Source: Methylobacterium aquaticum (GTDB taxonomy: Bacteria; Pseudomonadota; Alphaproteobacteria; Rhizobiales; Beijerinckiaceae). From it: a stretch of DNA of 64,000 nt. Location of the stretch: contig NZ_CP043627.1 in NCBI RefSeq assembly GCF_016804325.1, positions 4,461,001 through 4,525,000 of the forward strand. The letters run 5' to 3'. Below are positions 15,609 through 24,456 of the stretch, in pieces; the first letter of the stretch is position 1, and the number at the start of each line of letters is the position of its first letter. A model generated the notes under the pieces. The model saw nothing but the letters and a program-made list of their open reading frames with translations. It searched no databases and was not told the DNA's origin. A program made the translations under genes and the position numbers.

Positions 15609-16217
15609 TCAGCGGGCCGGCATAGTCCGGATCGCCGCGATCAGGATGCCGCCGAGCGCCACCAGCATGGCGCCGAGCTTGATCGTCATCCGCTGCTCGA
15701 GAAGCTTCATCTCCGATCGAACGGAGGCGAATTCAGTCTTCATCTCCGATCGGACGGAGGCAAACTCGTTCCGCGTCTCAACCTTGAAGGCTGCGATTTC
15801 CGATCGAACGGCCGCGAACTCGGTCTTCATCTCCGACCGGACGGCGGCAAACTCGTTCCGCGTCTCGACCTTGAAGGCTGCGAGTTCCGATCGGACCGCG
15901 GCGAATTCGGTCTTCATCTCCGCTCTGGTAGCGGCGGACTCGTTCTTCGTCTCGACCCTGAAAGCCGCGAGTTCTGCCCGGACGGCCGCGAACTCGGTCT
16001 TGGTTTCGGCCTGGAAAGCCGCGATCTCGGCTCGCACGGCCACGAACTCGGCCTTCACCGAGCCTTCGAGCCCCTGAAGGTCGGCCCGGGTCGGCAGGCC
16101 GCCCTGCACGGCTTCGGCGAACACCTCCGACAGTCCCTCCGCCTGCTCGGCGGAGAGATGGGCCCGCTCCCGGAGGGCGCGGGCGAATTTCAGGGTGTCG
16201 AAGGCGACGGCGGTCAT
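15609..16217 (-). CDS. Coiled-coil DUF1640-like protein with C-terminal membrane anchor
   Basis: The 202-residue protein begins with a conserved AFDTLKFARALRERAHLS segment of the DUF1640/CCDC90 type. A long coiled coil follows (~55-175), built from tandem units of 11 residues (EFAAVRSEMKT) and 18 residues (EFAAVRSEIAAFKVETRN). A single hydrophobic helix lies near the C-terminus (KLGAMLVALGGILIAAI). Unit lengths of 11 and 18 keep hendecad/heptad phase. The repeats are also nearly identical in DNA, so copy number may vary between strains. Bacterial members are uncharacterised; the mitochondrial relatives regulate a calcium channel, which does not transfer here. Confidence 0.8.
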   Translation of the reverse strand: MTAVAFDTLKFARALRERAHLSAEQAEGLSEVFAEAVQGGLPTRADLQGLEGSVKAEFVAVRAEIAAFQAETKTEFAAVRAELAAFRVETKNESAATRAEMKTEFAAVRSELAAFKVETRNEFAAVRSEMKTEFAAVRSEIAAFKVETRNEFASVRSEMKTEFASVRSEMKLLEQRMTIKLGAMLVALGGILIAAIRTMPAR

Positions 16218-16278
16218 GGCACGACCCTATCATGGGCCGGGGTGACGCGGACAGGAGCCGCAGGTTGTCCTGCCGCCC

Positions 16279-16980
16279 CTATACCCGCTCGAAGGTCAGG
16301 TAGGTGGGCTTTCGTCCCTCGGCGGTGGTCTTGGCCTCGTAGCGGGTGCCGGGCCATTCCGGCCAGGGCGTGGTCCAGTCGGGGCCGCTCGTCGCGGTCC
16401 AGCGCAGGTGAGGGCAGCGGGCGGCGCGGACGAGCGTCCAGCCGGCGTAATCGTCGATGTCGGAGGCGAAGCGGAATTCGCCGCCGGGCTTCAGCACCCG
16501 GGCGATCTCGATGAGAGATTCCTCCGAAACGAAGCGGCGCTTGCGCTGCCGGCGCTTCGGCCACGGATCGGGATAGAGCAGGAACACGCGGCCGATGCTG
16601 GCATCGGGCAGCCGCGGCAGCAATTCCATCGCGTCCCGGTCCCAGAGGCGCACGGTGTCGATCGCCTCGTCGTCGAGGGTGCGCAGCAGCTTCACCACGC
16701 CGTTGACGAAGGGCTCGCAGCCGATGATGCCGGTGTTGGGATTGAGCCGGGCCTGCGCCGCGAGATGCTCGCCGCCGCCGAACCCGATCTCGAGCCAGGT
16801 CTCGGCGACCGGCCGCGGGAAGAGGGCGGCCGGGTCGAGCGGACCCGCCTCGGGCAGGCGCAGGCGCGGCAGGAGGTCGGCGAGGCGCTCCTCCTGGCCC
16901 GGGCGCAGGCGCTTGCCCTTGCGCCTGCCGTAGAAGGCGCGGGCCCGCTCGGGGCCTGCGTCGGTGTCGTGGTCGTCCAT
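16279..16980 (-). CDS. trmB: tRNA (guanine-N7-)-methyltransferase TrmB
   Basis: The 233-residue SAM-dependent enzyme methylates guanine 46 of the tRNA variable loop. The SAM-binding motif LEIGFGGGEHLAAQA lies at ~67-81, IIGCEPFVNGVV follows, and the family signature FLLYPDPWPKRRQRKRRF is at ~135-152. ATG 16980 is chosen; a longer frame upstream lacks family similarity and crosses the terminator-like hairpin after metK. It lies directly downstream of metK, whose product makes its methyl donor, a conserved arrangement in Rhizobiales. Confidence 0.95.
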   Translation of the reverse strand: MDDHDTDAGPERARAFYGRRKGKRLRPGQEERLADLLPRLRLPEAGPLDPAALFPRPVAETWLEIGFGGGEHLAAQARLNPNTGIIGCEPFVNGVVKLLRTLDDEAIDTVRLWDRDAMELLPRLPDASIGRVFLLYPDPWPKRRQRKRRFVSEESLIEIARVLKPGGEFRFASDIDDYAGWTLVRAARCPHLRWTATSGPDWTTPWPEWPGTRYEAKTTAEGRKPTYLTFERV

Positions 16981-17105
16981 GGTGTCCCGGTGCCGAGGAA
17001 GGGGCGTGCGTGTCGATGCCCCGCCAAGCAGATTTTGGAAAACACGCAGATTTCGCAAAAATGGAATCCGGTTTCGCGACGAAAATCTGCGACAAAACGG
17101 AGATC

Positions 17106-17146
17106 GAAAGCGTCGCACGACCGCGATGCGATCGTGCGACGCTTTC
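17106..17146 (-). terminator. Strong hairpin between metK and trmB
   Basis: Perfect 15-bp arms (17106-17120 and 17132-17146; GAAAGCGTCGCACGA and its complement) flank an 11-nt loop 16 bp after the metK stop. On the minus strand a CTTTC and, further on, a TTTT run follow. It could end metK transcripts or attenuate read-through into trmB. Confidence 0.6.
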
Positions 17147-17162
17147 GGGCCGGGGCGCTGGA

Positions 17163-18341
<1,179 letters not shown>

Positions 18342-18439
18342 GGCGTGCGAAGCCCTCGGGGTTTCGTCGAGCGCGGCACGTCGGCCGATATCTACCCGAC
18401 ACTTCGATCGCGGGGTTCTGGCAGCCGGAATCCCGAACG

Positions 18440-18889
18440 TCAATCCGATGGACCGGAGACGTTCGCTTTATCGAACGGTTGTGGCCCGGACAGCGCATGG
18501 TCGACGGCGCGCACGAGACTGCCGAGGGTCTGGCGGCGATCTTCGTCGAGATGGGTGTCGGCGGCCCGGGCCACCGCCTCGGCGAACCCGGTCCATCCCT
18601 CCAGCGCCTCCAGCCGGGCCTGGGGCCGGTCGCTCAGCCCGGGCTGAGGCACGTCGCGACCCGGCATGCCCTCGAAGAAGAAGCCCACCGGCACGCCGAG
18701 CACCCGCGCCACGACATCCAGGTCCGTGGCGCTCAGGCGGTTGGCGCCCTTGAGGTATTTGCCGAGCTGGGAGAGCGAGACCTCGAGCGGGCCGGCGAGC
18801 GCCTCCCGGCTGAGGCCGGCACGCAGGCGTCGCTCCTCGATGAGGCCGCCGATATGCACGTCGCGGTAATCCGCAGGTTTCCCGGCCAT
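18440..18889 (-). CDS. Xre-family helix-turn-helix regulator upstream of metK
   Basis: The 149-residue DNA-binding protein has a Cro/CI-type helix-turn-helix at residues ~15-70: [20 protein letters not shown], then [20 protein letters not shown] and [19 protein letters not shown]. Its conserved place before metK-trmB in Rhizobiales suggests a role in methionine/SAM control, but this is inference from position. ATG 18889 is chosen; the frame extends upstream to 19006 without family similarity. The C-terminal part (~90-149) is poorly conserved. Confidence 0.88.
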   Translation of the reverse strand: MAGKPADYRDVHIGGLIEERRLRAGLSREALAGPLEVSLSQLGKYLKGANRLSATDLDVVARVLGVPVGFFFEGMPGRDVPQPGLSDRPQARLEALEGWTGFAEAVARAADTHLDEDRRQTLGSLVRAVDHALSGPQPFDKANVSGPSD

Positions 18890-19169
18890 CTCCCGGCTCG
18901 CAGGTCTGCCCGCGCGTCGCGCCGCGGCATGGAAGGCGACCGGACGATTGTTGATCCCCGATCGTTGCAATCGCGTAAATGCCCGCGCTTTGGCCGAACG
19001 CTTCATCCGTCATAGCGGATGACGCGACATGTGCCGGACCGGGCGCCGCCGGTCCTGCAACTTCCGGCACTGGCCCTACCCGGCCTTAACGACTGGTCGG
19101 GAAAAGTGGAGCGTCCACCGTCCTGCGCTCCTGCCGGTACCGGTCCCGCTTGCCGATCTCCTGTCGCCG

Positions 19170-20285
19170 ATGCTGTCTCTGCCGGACATCTCGACCCTGC
19201 GCCTGTGCAGCGTCCTCGCCACCAGCGCCTTCGCGGCGGTGTTCCTGGTGCTGTGGTCCGGGCGCCGGAACGAGGCGCATTGGCCGTGCTGGGCGGCAAG
19301 CTCCGGCGGCTACGCGGCGATCCTGATCTGCTTTGCCGTGGACTCGCATCCCCTCGTCACGGCCGCGCTCTTTGCCGGCCTGGGCGCGACCATCACGCTT
19401 CTCCTCGACGGCGTCCGGCGGTTCGAGGAGGGGCGCGGGGTCCCGGTCCGGCTCTGGGCGCTCGGGCTGTCGCCGGGCCTCGCCTATGCCCTGCCGCTCC
19501 TCGCCCTCGGCCTGTCCCCCGGCGAGGCCGGGGCGTGGCCCTGCCGGCTGCTCGCCACGGCGGCGACTGCCGTCAACACCGCCACCGTCGCCGGCCTCCT
19601 GCTCCTCGATCGCTCCCAGGCCCCGAGCCTGGGCCGGCGCATCGCCGCGGTCGCGCTGTTCGGCTACCTGCCCTCCTACGCGGCGGCCCTCGTCTGCGAG
19701 GCGACGGGGTCCGGCACGATCGCGCTCACCGCGCTGCTGCCGATGCTGTCCGACCAGCTCCTGCTCGGGGTCCTGTATCTCGGTCTCCTGGCGATGCCGG
19801 GCGAGCGGGCGCAGGCACGGCTGCGTCTCCTCGCCGAACGGGACCCGCTGACCGGCGCCCTGAACCGGGCCGGGCTTTCCGCCCGCGTGCCGGGCGCCCC
19901 GCCGCCCGGCACGGCGGTGATCCTGGTCGATCTCGATCACTTCAAGGCGCTCAACGACGGCCATGGCCATGCCGTGGGCGATGCGGTGCTCAAGGCGCTG
20001 GTGGCCGTCGTCACGGTCCGGCTGCCGTCGCCGCGCGACCTCGTGGTCCGGCTCGGCGGCGACGAGTTCGCGGTCGTGCTCCACGGCACCGATCCGGCGG
20101 CGGCGAGGGCCTTCGCCGAGCGGGTCAGGACCGCCTGCCGCGACGTGCCGGGCCTGCCCGCCTGGACGGTGAGCCTCGGCGTGACCCTGGCCCGGATGGA
20201 GGACCGATCCCTCGACGAGACGATCGCGCGGGCGGACGGGGCCCTCTACCGGGCCAAGGAAACCGGCCGGGACAGGGCCGCGTGA
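19170..20285 (+). CDS. Membrane-bound diguanylate cyclase (GGDEF domain)
   Basis: The 371-residue protein has five to six transmembrane helices (~5-200) followed by a GGDEF domain (~210-370) that makes cyclic di-GMP from two GTP. The catalytic signature RLGGDEFAVVLHG is intact, as are the GTP-binding VDLDHFKALNDGHGHAVGD and RADGALYRAKETGRD regions. The allosteric inhibitory site is incomplete: the position expected to hold arginine, nine residues before GGDEF, is serine, though the aspartate is present, so product inhibition may be weak. ATG 19170 is preferred; an upstream extension is basic and lacks family features. Confidence 0.88.
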   Translation: MLSLPDISTLRLCSVLATSAFAAVFLVLWSGRRNEAHWPCWAASSGGYAAILICFAVDSHPLVTAALFAGLGATITLLLDGVRRFEEGRGVPVRLWALGLSPGLAYALPLLALGLSPGEAGAWPCRLLATAATAVNTATVAGLLLLDRSQAPSLGRRIAAVALFGYLPSYAAALVCEATGSGTIALTALLPMLSDQLLLGVLYLGLLAMPGERAQARLRLLAERDPLTGALNRAGLSARVPGAPPPGTAVILVDLDHFKALNDGHGHAVGDAVLKALVAVVTVRLPSPRDLVVRLGGDEFAVVLHGTDPAAARAFAERVRTACRDVPGLPAWTVSLGVTLARMEDRSLDETIARADGALYRAKETGRDRAA

Positions 20286-20331
20286 GGACCATCGTGGCGC
20301 TTCCACCCGCCACGGCGCAAAGTCGCGACCG

Positions 20332-20808
20332 ATGATGCTCTCGACCACCGACATCGCCCTGCGCCTCGGCGCCGCCGTCCTCGCCGGGGGAGTGGTGGGC
20401 CTCAACCGCGAGATGCACGCCAAGCCCGTCGGCGTGCGCACCCTGGGCCTGGTGGCCCTCGGGGCGGCCCTGGTGACCCTGGCCGGGTCCGGCTTCGCCG
20501 AGGACGGGGCCGACGCGAATGCCGGCCGGGCGATCCAGGGCATCGTCACGGGGATCGGCTTCCTCGGCGCCGGCGTGATCGTGAAGCGGGAGGGGCGCGG
20601 CCGGGTGCACGGCCTCACCACCGCGGCGGCGATCTGGGTGACGGCGGCGCTCGGCATCGTCTGCGGGCTGGGGGCCTATCGCCCGCTGGCCCTCGGCACG
20701 GCCTTCCTCCTCGCGACCCTCCTGATAGGCGGCCTCGTCGACCGGGCCATCGACGACCGGCGCAAGCGGGCGGAGGACGGACCGGCGGGGAAGGGCGATG
20801 CGGAGTGA
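20332..20808 (+). CDS. MgtC/SapB family inner-membrane protein
   Basis: The 158-residue protein has four hydrophobic helices and the family's conserved features. These are LGAAVLAGGVVGLNREMHAK at ~12-31, VRTLGLVALGAAL near 35-47, QGIVTGIGFLGAGVIVK at ~69-85 and GLTTAAAIWVTAALGI at ~94-109. MgtC proteins help pathogens grow at low magnesium and inhibit F-type ATP synthase in Salmonella; the role in environmental alphaproteobacteria is not settled. It is of the short form that lacks the C-terminal ACT-like domain of pathogen MgtC. It starts 47 bp after the GGDEF gene and could be co-transcribed. Confidence 0.9.
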   Translation: MMLSTTDIALRLGAAVLAGGVVGLNREMHAKPVGVRTLGLVALGAALVTLAGSGFAEDGADANAGRAIQGIVTGIGFLGAGVIVKREGRGRVHGLTTAAAIWVTAALGIVCGLGAYRPLALGTAFLLATLLIGGLVDRAIDDRRKRAEDGPAGKGDAE

Positions 20809-20833
20809 GGTCGGGACGACGGTCGGGCGAGCG

Positions 20834-21082
20834 TCAGGGACAGGCCTGCGGCGGCTCCGGCGACATCGTCAGGACGAGAGTCGCCGCCAGCACGCGCCGG
20901 CCGGATGCGTCCCGCACCGAGGCCTGGCAGCGCGACACCTCGCCGGTGCAGGCCTCGACGCTCATCATCTCCGTCAAGACGTCGCGAACGTAATCGCGCA
21001 TCGCATCCGCATCGGGCAGCTCGACCCCTACGTCGTCGATGACGGCGATGCCGTCGAACCTGTCGACGTAGTAGAGAGGCAT
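20834..21082 (-). CDS. DUF6894-like small protein
   Basis: The 82-residue protein begins MPLYYVDRFDGIAVIDDVGVE, followed by a DADAMRDYVRDVLTEMM helix. This resembles the DUF6894 family, short proteins abundant in Methylobacterium and other Rhizobiales that have the same Y-x-D-x-x-DG-...-D-x-x-G-x-E/D-L beginning. Function is unknown. ATG 21082 is chosen because the family starts there; a longer frame adds 12 unrelated residues. It is convergent with the MgtC gene, with 25 bp between stops. Confidence 0.75.
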   Translation of the reverse strand: MPLYYVDRFDGIAVIDDVGVELPDADAMRDYVRDVLTEMMSVEACTGEVSRCQASVRDASGRRVLAATLVLTMSPEPPQACP

Positions 21083-21163
21083 TGGGTCAACCCTTCGCGG
21101 ATACCGGCATCGGGACATACCGGTCCCACGGGGAAAGGTTCCCCGGGGTCGCGCTCCCGCCGG

Positions 21164-21436
21164 TCAGTTCCGCGGCTGCCTGTTGCGGCTGAGGTCGATC
21201 AGTTCGCGCTGCACCTGCCGGCCGACGTCGCTCGGGCCGTCGCCGGCGATGGTCACCACGATGCGCTGGCGGGCCTCCTCGAGGAAGGCGGCCGCCTCGC
21301 GGCGGTCCCCCCGCAGATAGAGCGAGCCGAGCTTCGTCTCGCGCCAGACGACCGAGATGAGGAACTCGCCCGGCGCGACCTCCTCCAGATCGACCTGGAG
21401 CGGGGTTCCCTGGGGAGGAGGGCCTTCGTGCGCCAT
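21164..21436 (-). CDS. Small hypothetical protein
   Basis: The 90-residue product is not recognised. It reads as a small alpha/beta protein: a strand-rich core (VDLEEVAPGEFLISVVWRET, then KLGSLYLRG), a helix (REAAAFLEEARQRIVVTIAG) and a charged C-terminal helix. There is no signal peptide or membrane segment. Codon use is like its neighbours. It lies 81 bp from the DUF6894-like gene on the same strand and may share a transcript with it. Confidence 0.6.
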   Translation of the reverse strand: MAHEGPPPQGTPLQVDLEEVAPGEFLISVVWRETKLGSLYLRGDRREAAAFLEEARQRIVVTIAGDGPSDVGRQVQRELIDLSRNRQPRN

Positions 21437-21635
21437 GATGCCGGAATGCGACGGGGGAAAGACGACCGGGACCGGCCGCGTGGCGCAGCCCATAGCGCGA
21501 AATCGGGCGGCGCGGTACCGCGATCTCGCGGCAGGATCACCGTAAATCCCGCACCGTGAGCCAGGATATCCTGCGGGTTCGAGCCCGCGCGGCCGATCCG
21601 CCGAGCGGACCGCTCCTTGCCGAAACGCGTGCCTG

Positions 21636-21745
21636 GCCGAAAAGGAAGCCGCCCTCGCGGGCGGCTTCAGTCGGGGAGGAAACGCCCTGGAAGGGCAGCA
21701 GCATCCCGCACGAGCGCGATGCTGCATCGCAACAATTCCTGTCGC
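21636..21745 (-). ncRNA. Candidate small RNA with three hairpins and an intrinsic terminator
   Basis: On the minus strand this gap holds a series of hairpins: GCGATGC/GCATCGC (21716-21730), GCCCT/AGGGC (21684-21696), an unpaired TTTCCTCCCCG segment, and a 10-bp terminator stem followed by CTTTT. No convincing protein gene covers it. A CCTCC-type single-stranded loop is typical of trans-acting alphaproteobacterial sRNAs that pair with ribosome-binding sites. The 5' end is a guess; the rest of the 524-bp gap (21437-21960) shows nothing else. Confidence 0.3.
21641..21668 (-). terminator. Intrinsic terminator on minus strand
   Basis: Perfect 10-bp arms GAAGCCGCCC (21645-21654) and GGGCGGCTTC (21659-21668) flank a TCGC/GCGA tetraloop. 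On the minus strand the stem is followed by CTTTT. No protein gene ends just upstream of it on that strand. Confidence 0.65.
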
Positions 21746-21960
21746 GCTGCATCGTTCCGCCCCGCGGCGCTTGGAGCGGGACGGGAGCTTGCCGGAGAAG
21801 AGCGGGAGGGGACGCCCGTCCGCTCCGCGCGGGATCACCGGTATGACGGATCGTCACCACGGGGTCGTCGTGCCGCAGGGCATGGGCGGCCGCACCCGCG
21901 AACTTCCCCAGGCGGCGGGCGTAGTCCCGGGATATCCGTCCCTCTCGCGAGCTTGAGGCC

Positions 21961-22341
21961 ATGAGCTACGACACCGACGTTCCCCCGCACCTGTCGGCGC
22001 AGCGCGCCGATCCGCCGGCCCCGGTCGATGCCCCGAAGCCCAACACGGCGATGCTCAAGGGCGACATCGATTCCGGTCGCAGCGGCGACAAGGTCGAGGT
22101 GTTCGATCCCGGCATGGCGATGCTCGGGACCTGCGAGGAGGCGGGCGGCAATGCCCTCTCGCCGAAGGACATCGCCCGGGCCCGCTTCGCCGAGATCAAG
22201 GAACGGTGGCGGCTGTCCCCCCGCAAGCCGGGCTACGCCCACGGCCACGCCGATCCGACGCTCGCCCTCTATGTCGGATTCATCGGGGTCGCGGGGGTGG
22301 GCCTCTCCGCGGCGATCTGGCTGATGCGCGCCGCCGCGTGA
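21961..22341 (+). CDS. Hypothetical protein with C-terminal transmembrane helix
   Basis: The 126-residue product is not recognised. A proline- and charge-rich N-terminal half contains KVEVFDPGMAMLGTCEEAGG. A helical SPKDIARARFAEIKERWRL segment follows, and a single hydrophobic helix lies near the C-terminus (LALYVGFIGVAGVGLSAAIWLM). This suggests a tail-anchored inner-membrane protein with its bulk in the cytoplasm. Codon use is like that of surrounding genes. Confidence 0.65.
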   Translation: MSYDTDVPPHLSAQRADPPAPVDAPKPNTAMLKGDIDSGRSGDKVEVFDPGMAMLGTCEEAGGNALSPKDIARARFAEIKERWRLSPRKPGYAHGHADPTLALYVGFIGVAGVGLSAAIWLMRAAA

Positions 22342-22362
22342 CCCGCATCGCGCCGGCGGGCG

Positions 22363-22482
22363 TCAGGCCCGCCGGAACGCCAGCGCCGCCCGGACCGGCG
22401 CCGCCACCAGGGTGAACAACGCGCCGACCGTCAGGACGAGGACGACGGAGAGGAGAGCGCCGAAAATGCCGATGAAACGCAT
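22363..22482 (-). CDS. Very small membrane protein (39 aa)
   Basis: A 39-codon frame encodes MRFIGIFGALLSVVLVLTVG followed by a second hydrophobic stretch and a basic end (RAALAFRRA). A GAGG ribosome-binding site lies just upstream. It is convergent with the hypothetical gene ending at 22341. The pattern is that of a one- or two-pass membrane miniprotein; no family is recognised and it could be spurious. Confidence 0.45.
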   Translation of the reverse strand: MRFIGIFGALLSVVLVLTVGALFTLVAAPVRAALAFRRA

Positions 22483-22752
22483 GGTGCCGCCTCGCTGGAA
22501 GGGTGTCGGGCCGCCGCGCAGCCCTGGTCGGAGGGCAGGACGCGCCGCAAACAAGGCAGGAGTGAGGACTCGAAGACACGCTCAAGCTTGAATCACTTGG
22601 GTTGCGACCCTGGGCCTCATTCTCGCCCCCGGCCGGTCGGTCTGCCGCGGGACGGTTCCAGGGCCGACGATGCGAGAAAGATCCGACGACGACGATGCTG
22701 CCGGAAGGCGACAGCCCCGGATCGCATCTCTCGACGCTGGTCCCGAACGGCA

Positions 22753-22790
22753 GAACGCCCGCCGGAGGGTTCGGACCTCGGCGGGCGTTC
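22753..22790. other. Isolated strong hairpin in a gene-free 680-bp stretch
   Basis: Perfect 12-bp arms GAACGCCCGCCG (22753-22764) and CGGCGGGCGTTC (22779-22790), with further pairing in the loop (GAGG/CCT). Neither side has a T run. The gap 22483-23164 contains no frame I would call a gene; near 23095-23115 there is a short CCATTCCGGAATGACG repeat remnant. Confidence 0.4.
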
Positions 22791-23164
22791 CATCGCGTTG
22801 TGGATTGGGGAATCCGCTGCTGCTTCGAGAACGTACGGCCGGCGCGCCGGTTCCGCGGAAGGCACCGGATATCCACCGGATGCCGGTCGAGCCCGCGACA
22901 TCGTCCGCGGCCTGGCTGGGGACGGATTGCCGACGCGGCGCGACAGGGCTTGGCGGCTATCCTGCCGCGGGAGTTTGGGCGCCCCTGAGACGCCCGTGAG
23001 CTCGAAAGCGGAAGACGAGCGGTCGGCCACGCTGTCTGCGGCGCGCACAACTCCGTGTCATCCAGGGGGGTCCCACATATCTATTCCGGGGCATGCCGCG
23101 CCATTCCGGAATGACGAGGATATGATCGAGGCTGCCGACTGGGTGAAACGGGCGGCAATCGGAA

Positions 23165-24007
23165 TCATCCTCCGATCAACGCACGGGTCAGATCACTCTC
23201 CGCCTCGGCCAGCCCCGCGATGACACTGAGATGATGCGTCCCCGCGATCTCGGAGGCGTGCGTCTCGGCGCCGAGCCCGTGCCAGATCGTCGGCAGCAGG
23301 AGGTTCTGGCGCCGGAATTCCGGCAGCTCGTCCCCGCCGGCGACGGCGATCAGGCGGGCGCCCGGGCGCGGCGCGTGCAGCACGGGGCTCTCGGCCCATG
23401 CCTCCTGCGCATCGAGATGCAGGACCTGGTTCATCTGCGTCGCGAGGAGCGGGCGCAGGTCGTGGACGCCGCTGATCGAGACGACCCGGGCGATGCGGTC
23501 GGCGCTGCCGAGCGCGACATCGGTGCAGAGCATCCGGGTGACGAGGTGGCCGCCGGCGGAGTGGCCCGACAGATGGATCGGACCCGGCACCTCGGCGCTC
23601 GCCCGATCGAGGAAGGCGGCGATCTCGGCGGTGATGCCGGCGATGCGCGCCTCCGGGCAGAGCGTGTAGCTCGGCAGCGCGACCGCGAAGCCGTGGGCGA
23701 GCGGCCCGGCGGCGAGGTGGGACCAGACCGAGCGGTCGAACGCCTTCCAGTAGCCGCCATGCACGAACACCGCGAGGCCGACCGGATCTCCCTCGGGCAG
23801 GAACAGGTCGTAGGCGTGGCGGGGCCCCGCCCCGTAGGGCAGCCCGAGCCGCGCGCGGCCTTGGCCCGAGAGCCGGTCGCGGAAGGCCGCCGCCGCCTCG
23901 GTCCAGCGCGGCGGATAGGTTCTGGCATCCGGCACGGCGCCGAGATTGTCGTAGGCACGGTCGATGTCGCCGACCGCGCCGCCGGTCGTCCAGGAGGGCG
24001 CCTGCAT
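23165..24007 (-). CDS. Alpha/beta hydrolase, kynurenine formamidase (arylformamidase)-like
   Basis: The 280-residue serine hydrolase carries the HGGYW oxyanion motif at residues 83-87 (FVHGGYWKAFDRSVWSHLA), which is characteristic of animal/fungal-type arylformamidases. It also has a GHSAGG nucleophile elbow (serine ~150) and a GTHHLSVI histidine near the C-terminus. Arylformamidase converts N-formylkynurenine to kynurenine in tryptophan breakdown. The start overlaps the RidA stop by ATGA, so it is the last gene of a translationally coupled set: acyl-CoA dehydrogenase, CoA ligase, RidA, hydrolase. That context links it to anthranilate catabolism (inference). An esterase with another substrate is possible. 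Confidence 0.8.
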   Translation of the reverse strand: MQAPSWTTGGAVGDIDRAYDNLGAVPDARTYPPRWTEAAAAFRDRLSGQGRARLGLPYGAGPRHAYDLFLPEGDPVGLAVFVHGGYWKAFDRSVWSHLAAGPLAHGFAVALPSYTLCPEARIAGITAEIAAFLDRASAEVPGPIHLSGHSAGGHLVTRMLCTDVALGSADRIARVVSISGVHDLRPLLATQMNQVLHLDAQEAWAESPVLHAPRPGARLIAVAGGDELPEFRRQNLLLPTIWHGLGAETHASEIAGTHHLSVIAGLAEAESDLTRALIGG

Positions 24008-24456
24008 CAGGCGGCGTCCGGCACGATCGCGGTCGCCTCGATCTCGACGAGGGCCCCGGGCTCGACGAGATCCGCGACGCCGACCAGCGCCATGGCGGGG
24101 AAGTGGCGGCCCATCACCCGGCGGTAGACCGGCCCGAGTTCGGGCAGCGAGGCGCGGTAGGTGTCGACGCTGCGCACGTACCAGGTCAGCCGCGCGACGT
24201 GCTCCGGCCCGGCGCCGGCCTCGGCCAGGACCGCCAGGATGTTGCGCAAGATCTGCTCGACCTGGGGGATGAAGCCCTCGGCCAGAACCTCGTTCTCGTC
24301 CCAGCCGATCAGGCCGCCGGTCATCACCACTGTGCCGCGGCCGGCCATGCCGTTGGCGTAGCCCTTCGGCTTCTTCCAGCCGGGGGGCTGGAGGGTGGCG
24401 AGGGCCGGGGTCTCGGCGGCGCTCCCGGGGCGGAGGGGGATCGGGCTGGCGGTCAT
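24007..24456 (-). CDS. RidA/YjgF-family enamine/imine deaminase
   Basis: The 149-residue protein has the RidA fold: TLQPPGWKKPKGYANGM at the N-terminus, TGGLIGWDENEVLAEGFIPQ and QILRNILAVLAEAGAGPEHV in the middle, and MALVGVADLVEPGALVEIEATAI at the end. RidA proteins hydrolyse reactive enamines/imines. RidA-like genes accompany 2-aminobenzoyl-CoA degradation, where an amino group must be removed after ring reduction, so this is a plausible deaminating step. It overlaps both neighbours by ATGA, showing tight coupling with the CoA ligase upstream and the hydrolase downstream. Confidence 0.88.
   Translation of the reverse strand: MTASPIPLRPGSAAETPALATLQPPGWKKPKGYANGMAGRGTVVMTGGLIGWDENEVLAEGFIPQVEQILRNILAVLAEAGAGPEHVARLTWYVRSVDTYRASLPELGPVYRRVMGRHFPAMALVGVADLVEPGALVEIEATAIVPDAA

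Noticed and set aside
15700..16020. Tandem repeats as a CRISPR array
   Set aside because: The repeats have no unique spacers, stay in frame, and encode coiled-coil units of the DUF1640-like protein.
18342..18440. Possible SAM-responsive riboswitch in the metK leader
   Set aside because: I could not find the conserved SAM-II or SAM/SAH core sequences or pairings in the 98-bp leader.
21537..21962. 141-codon minus-strand open frame over the small RNA candidate
   Set aside because: Low-complexity Arg-rich product with no family features; it spans an intrinsic terminator on its own strand.
22617..23048. 143-codon minus-strand open frame in the 22.5-23.1 kb gap
   Set aside because: Arg/Pro/Ser-rich, no ribosome-binding site, and it crosses a strong hairpin; no sign of coding selection by eye.
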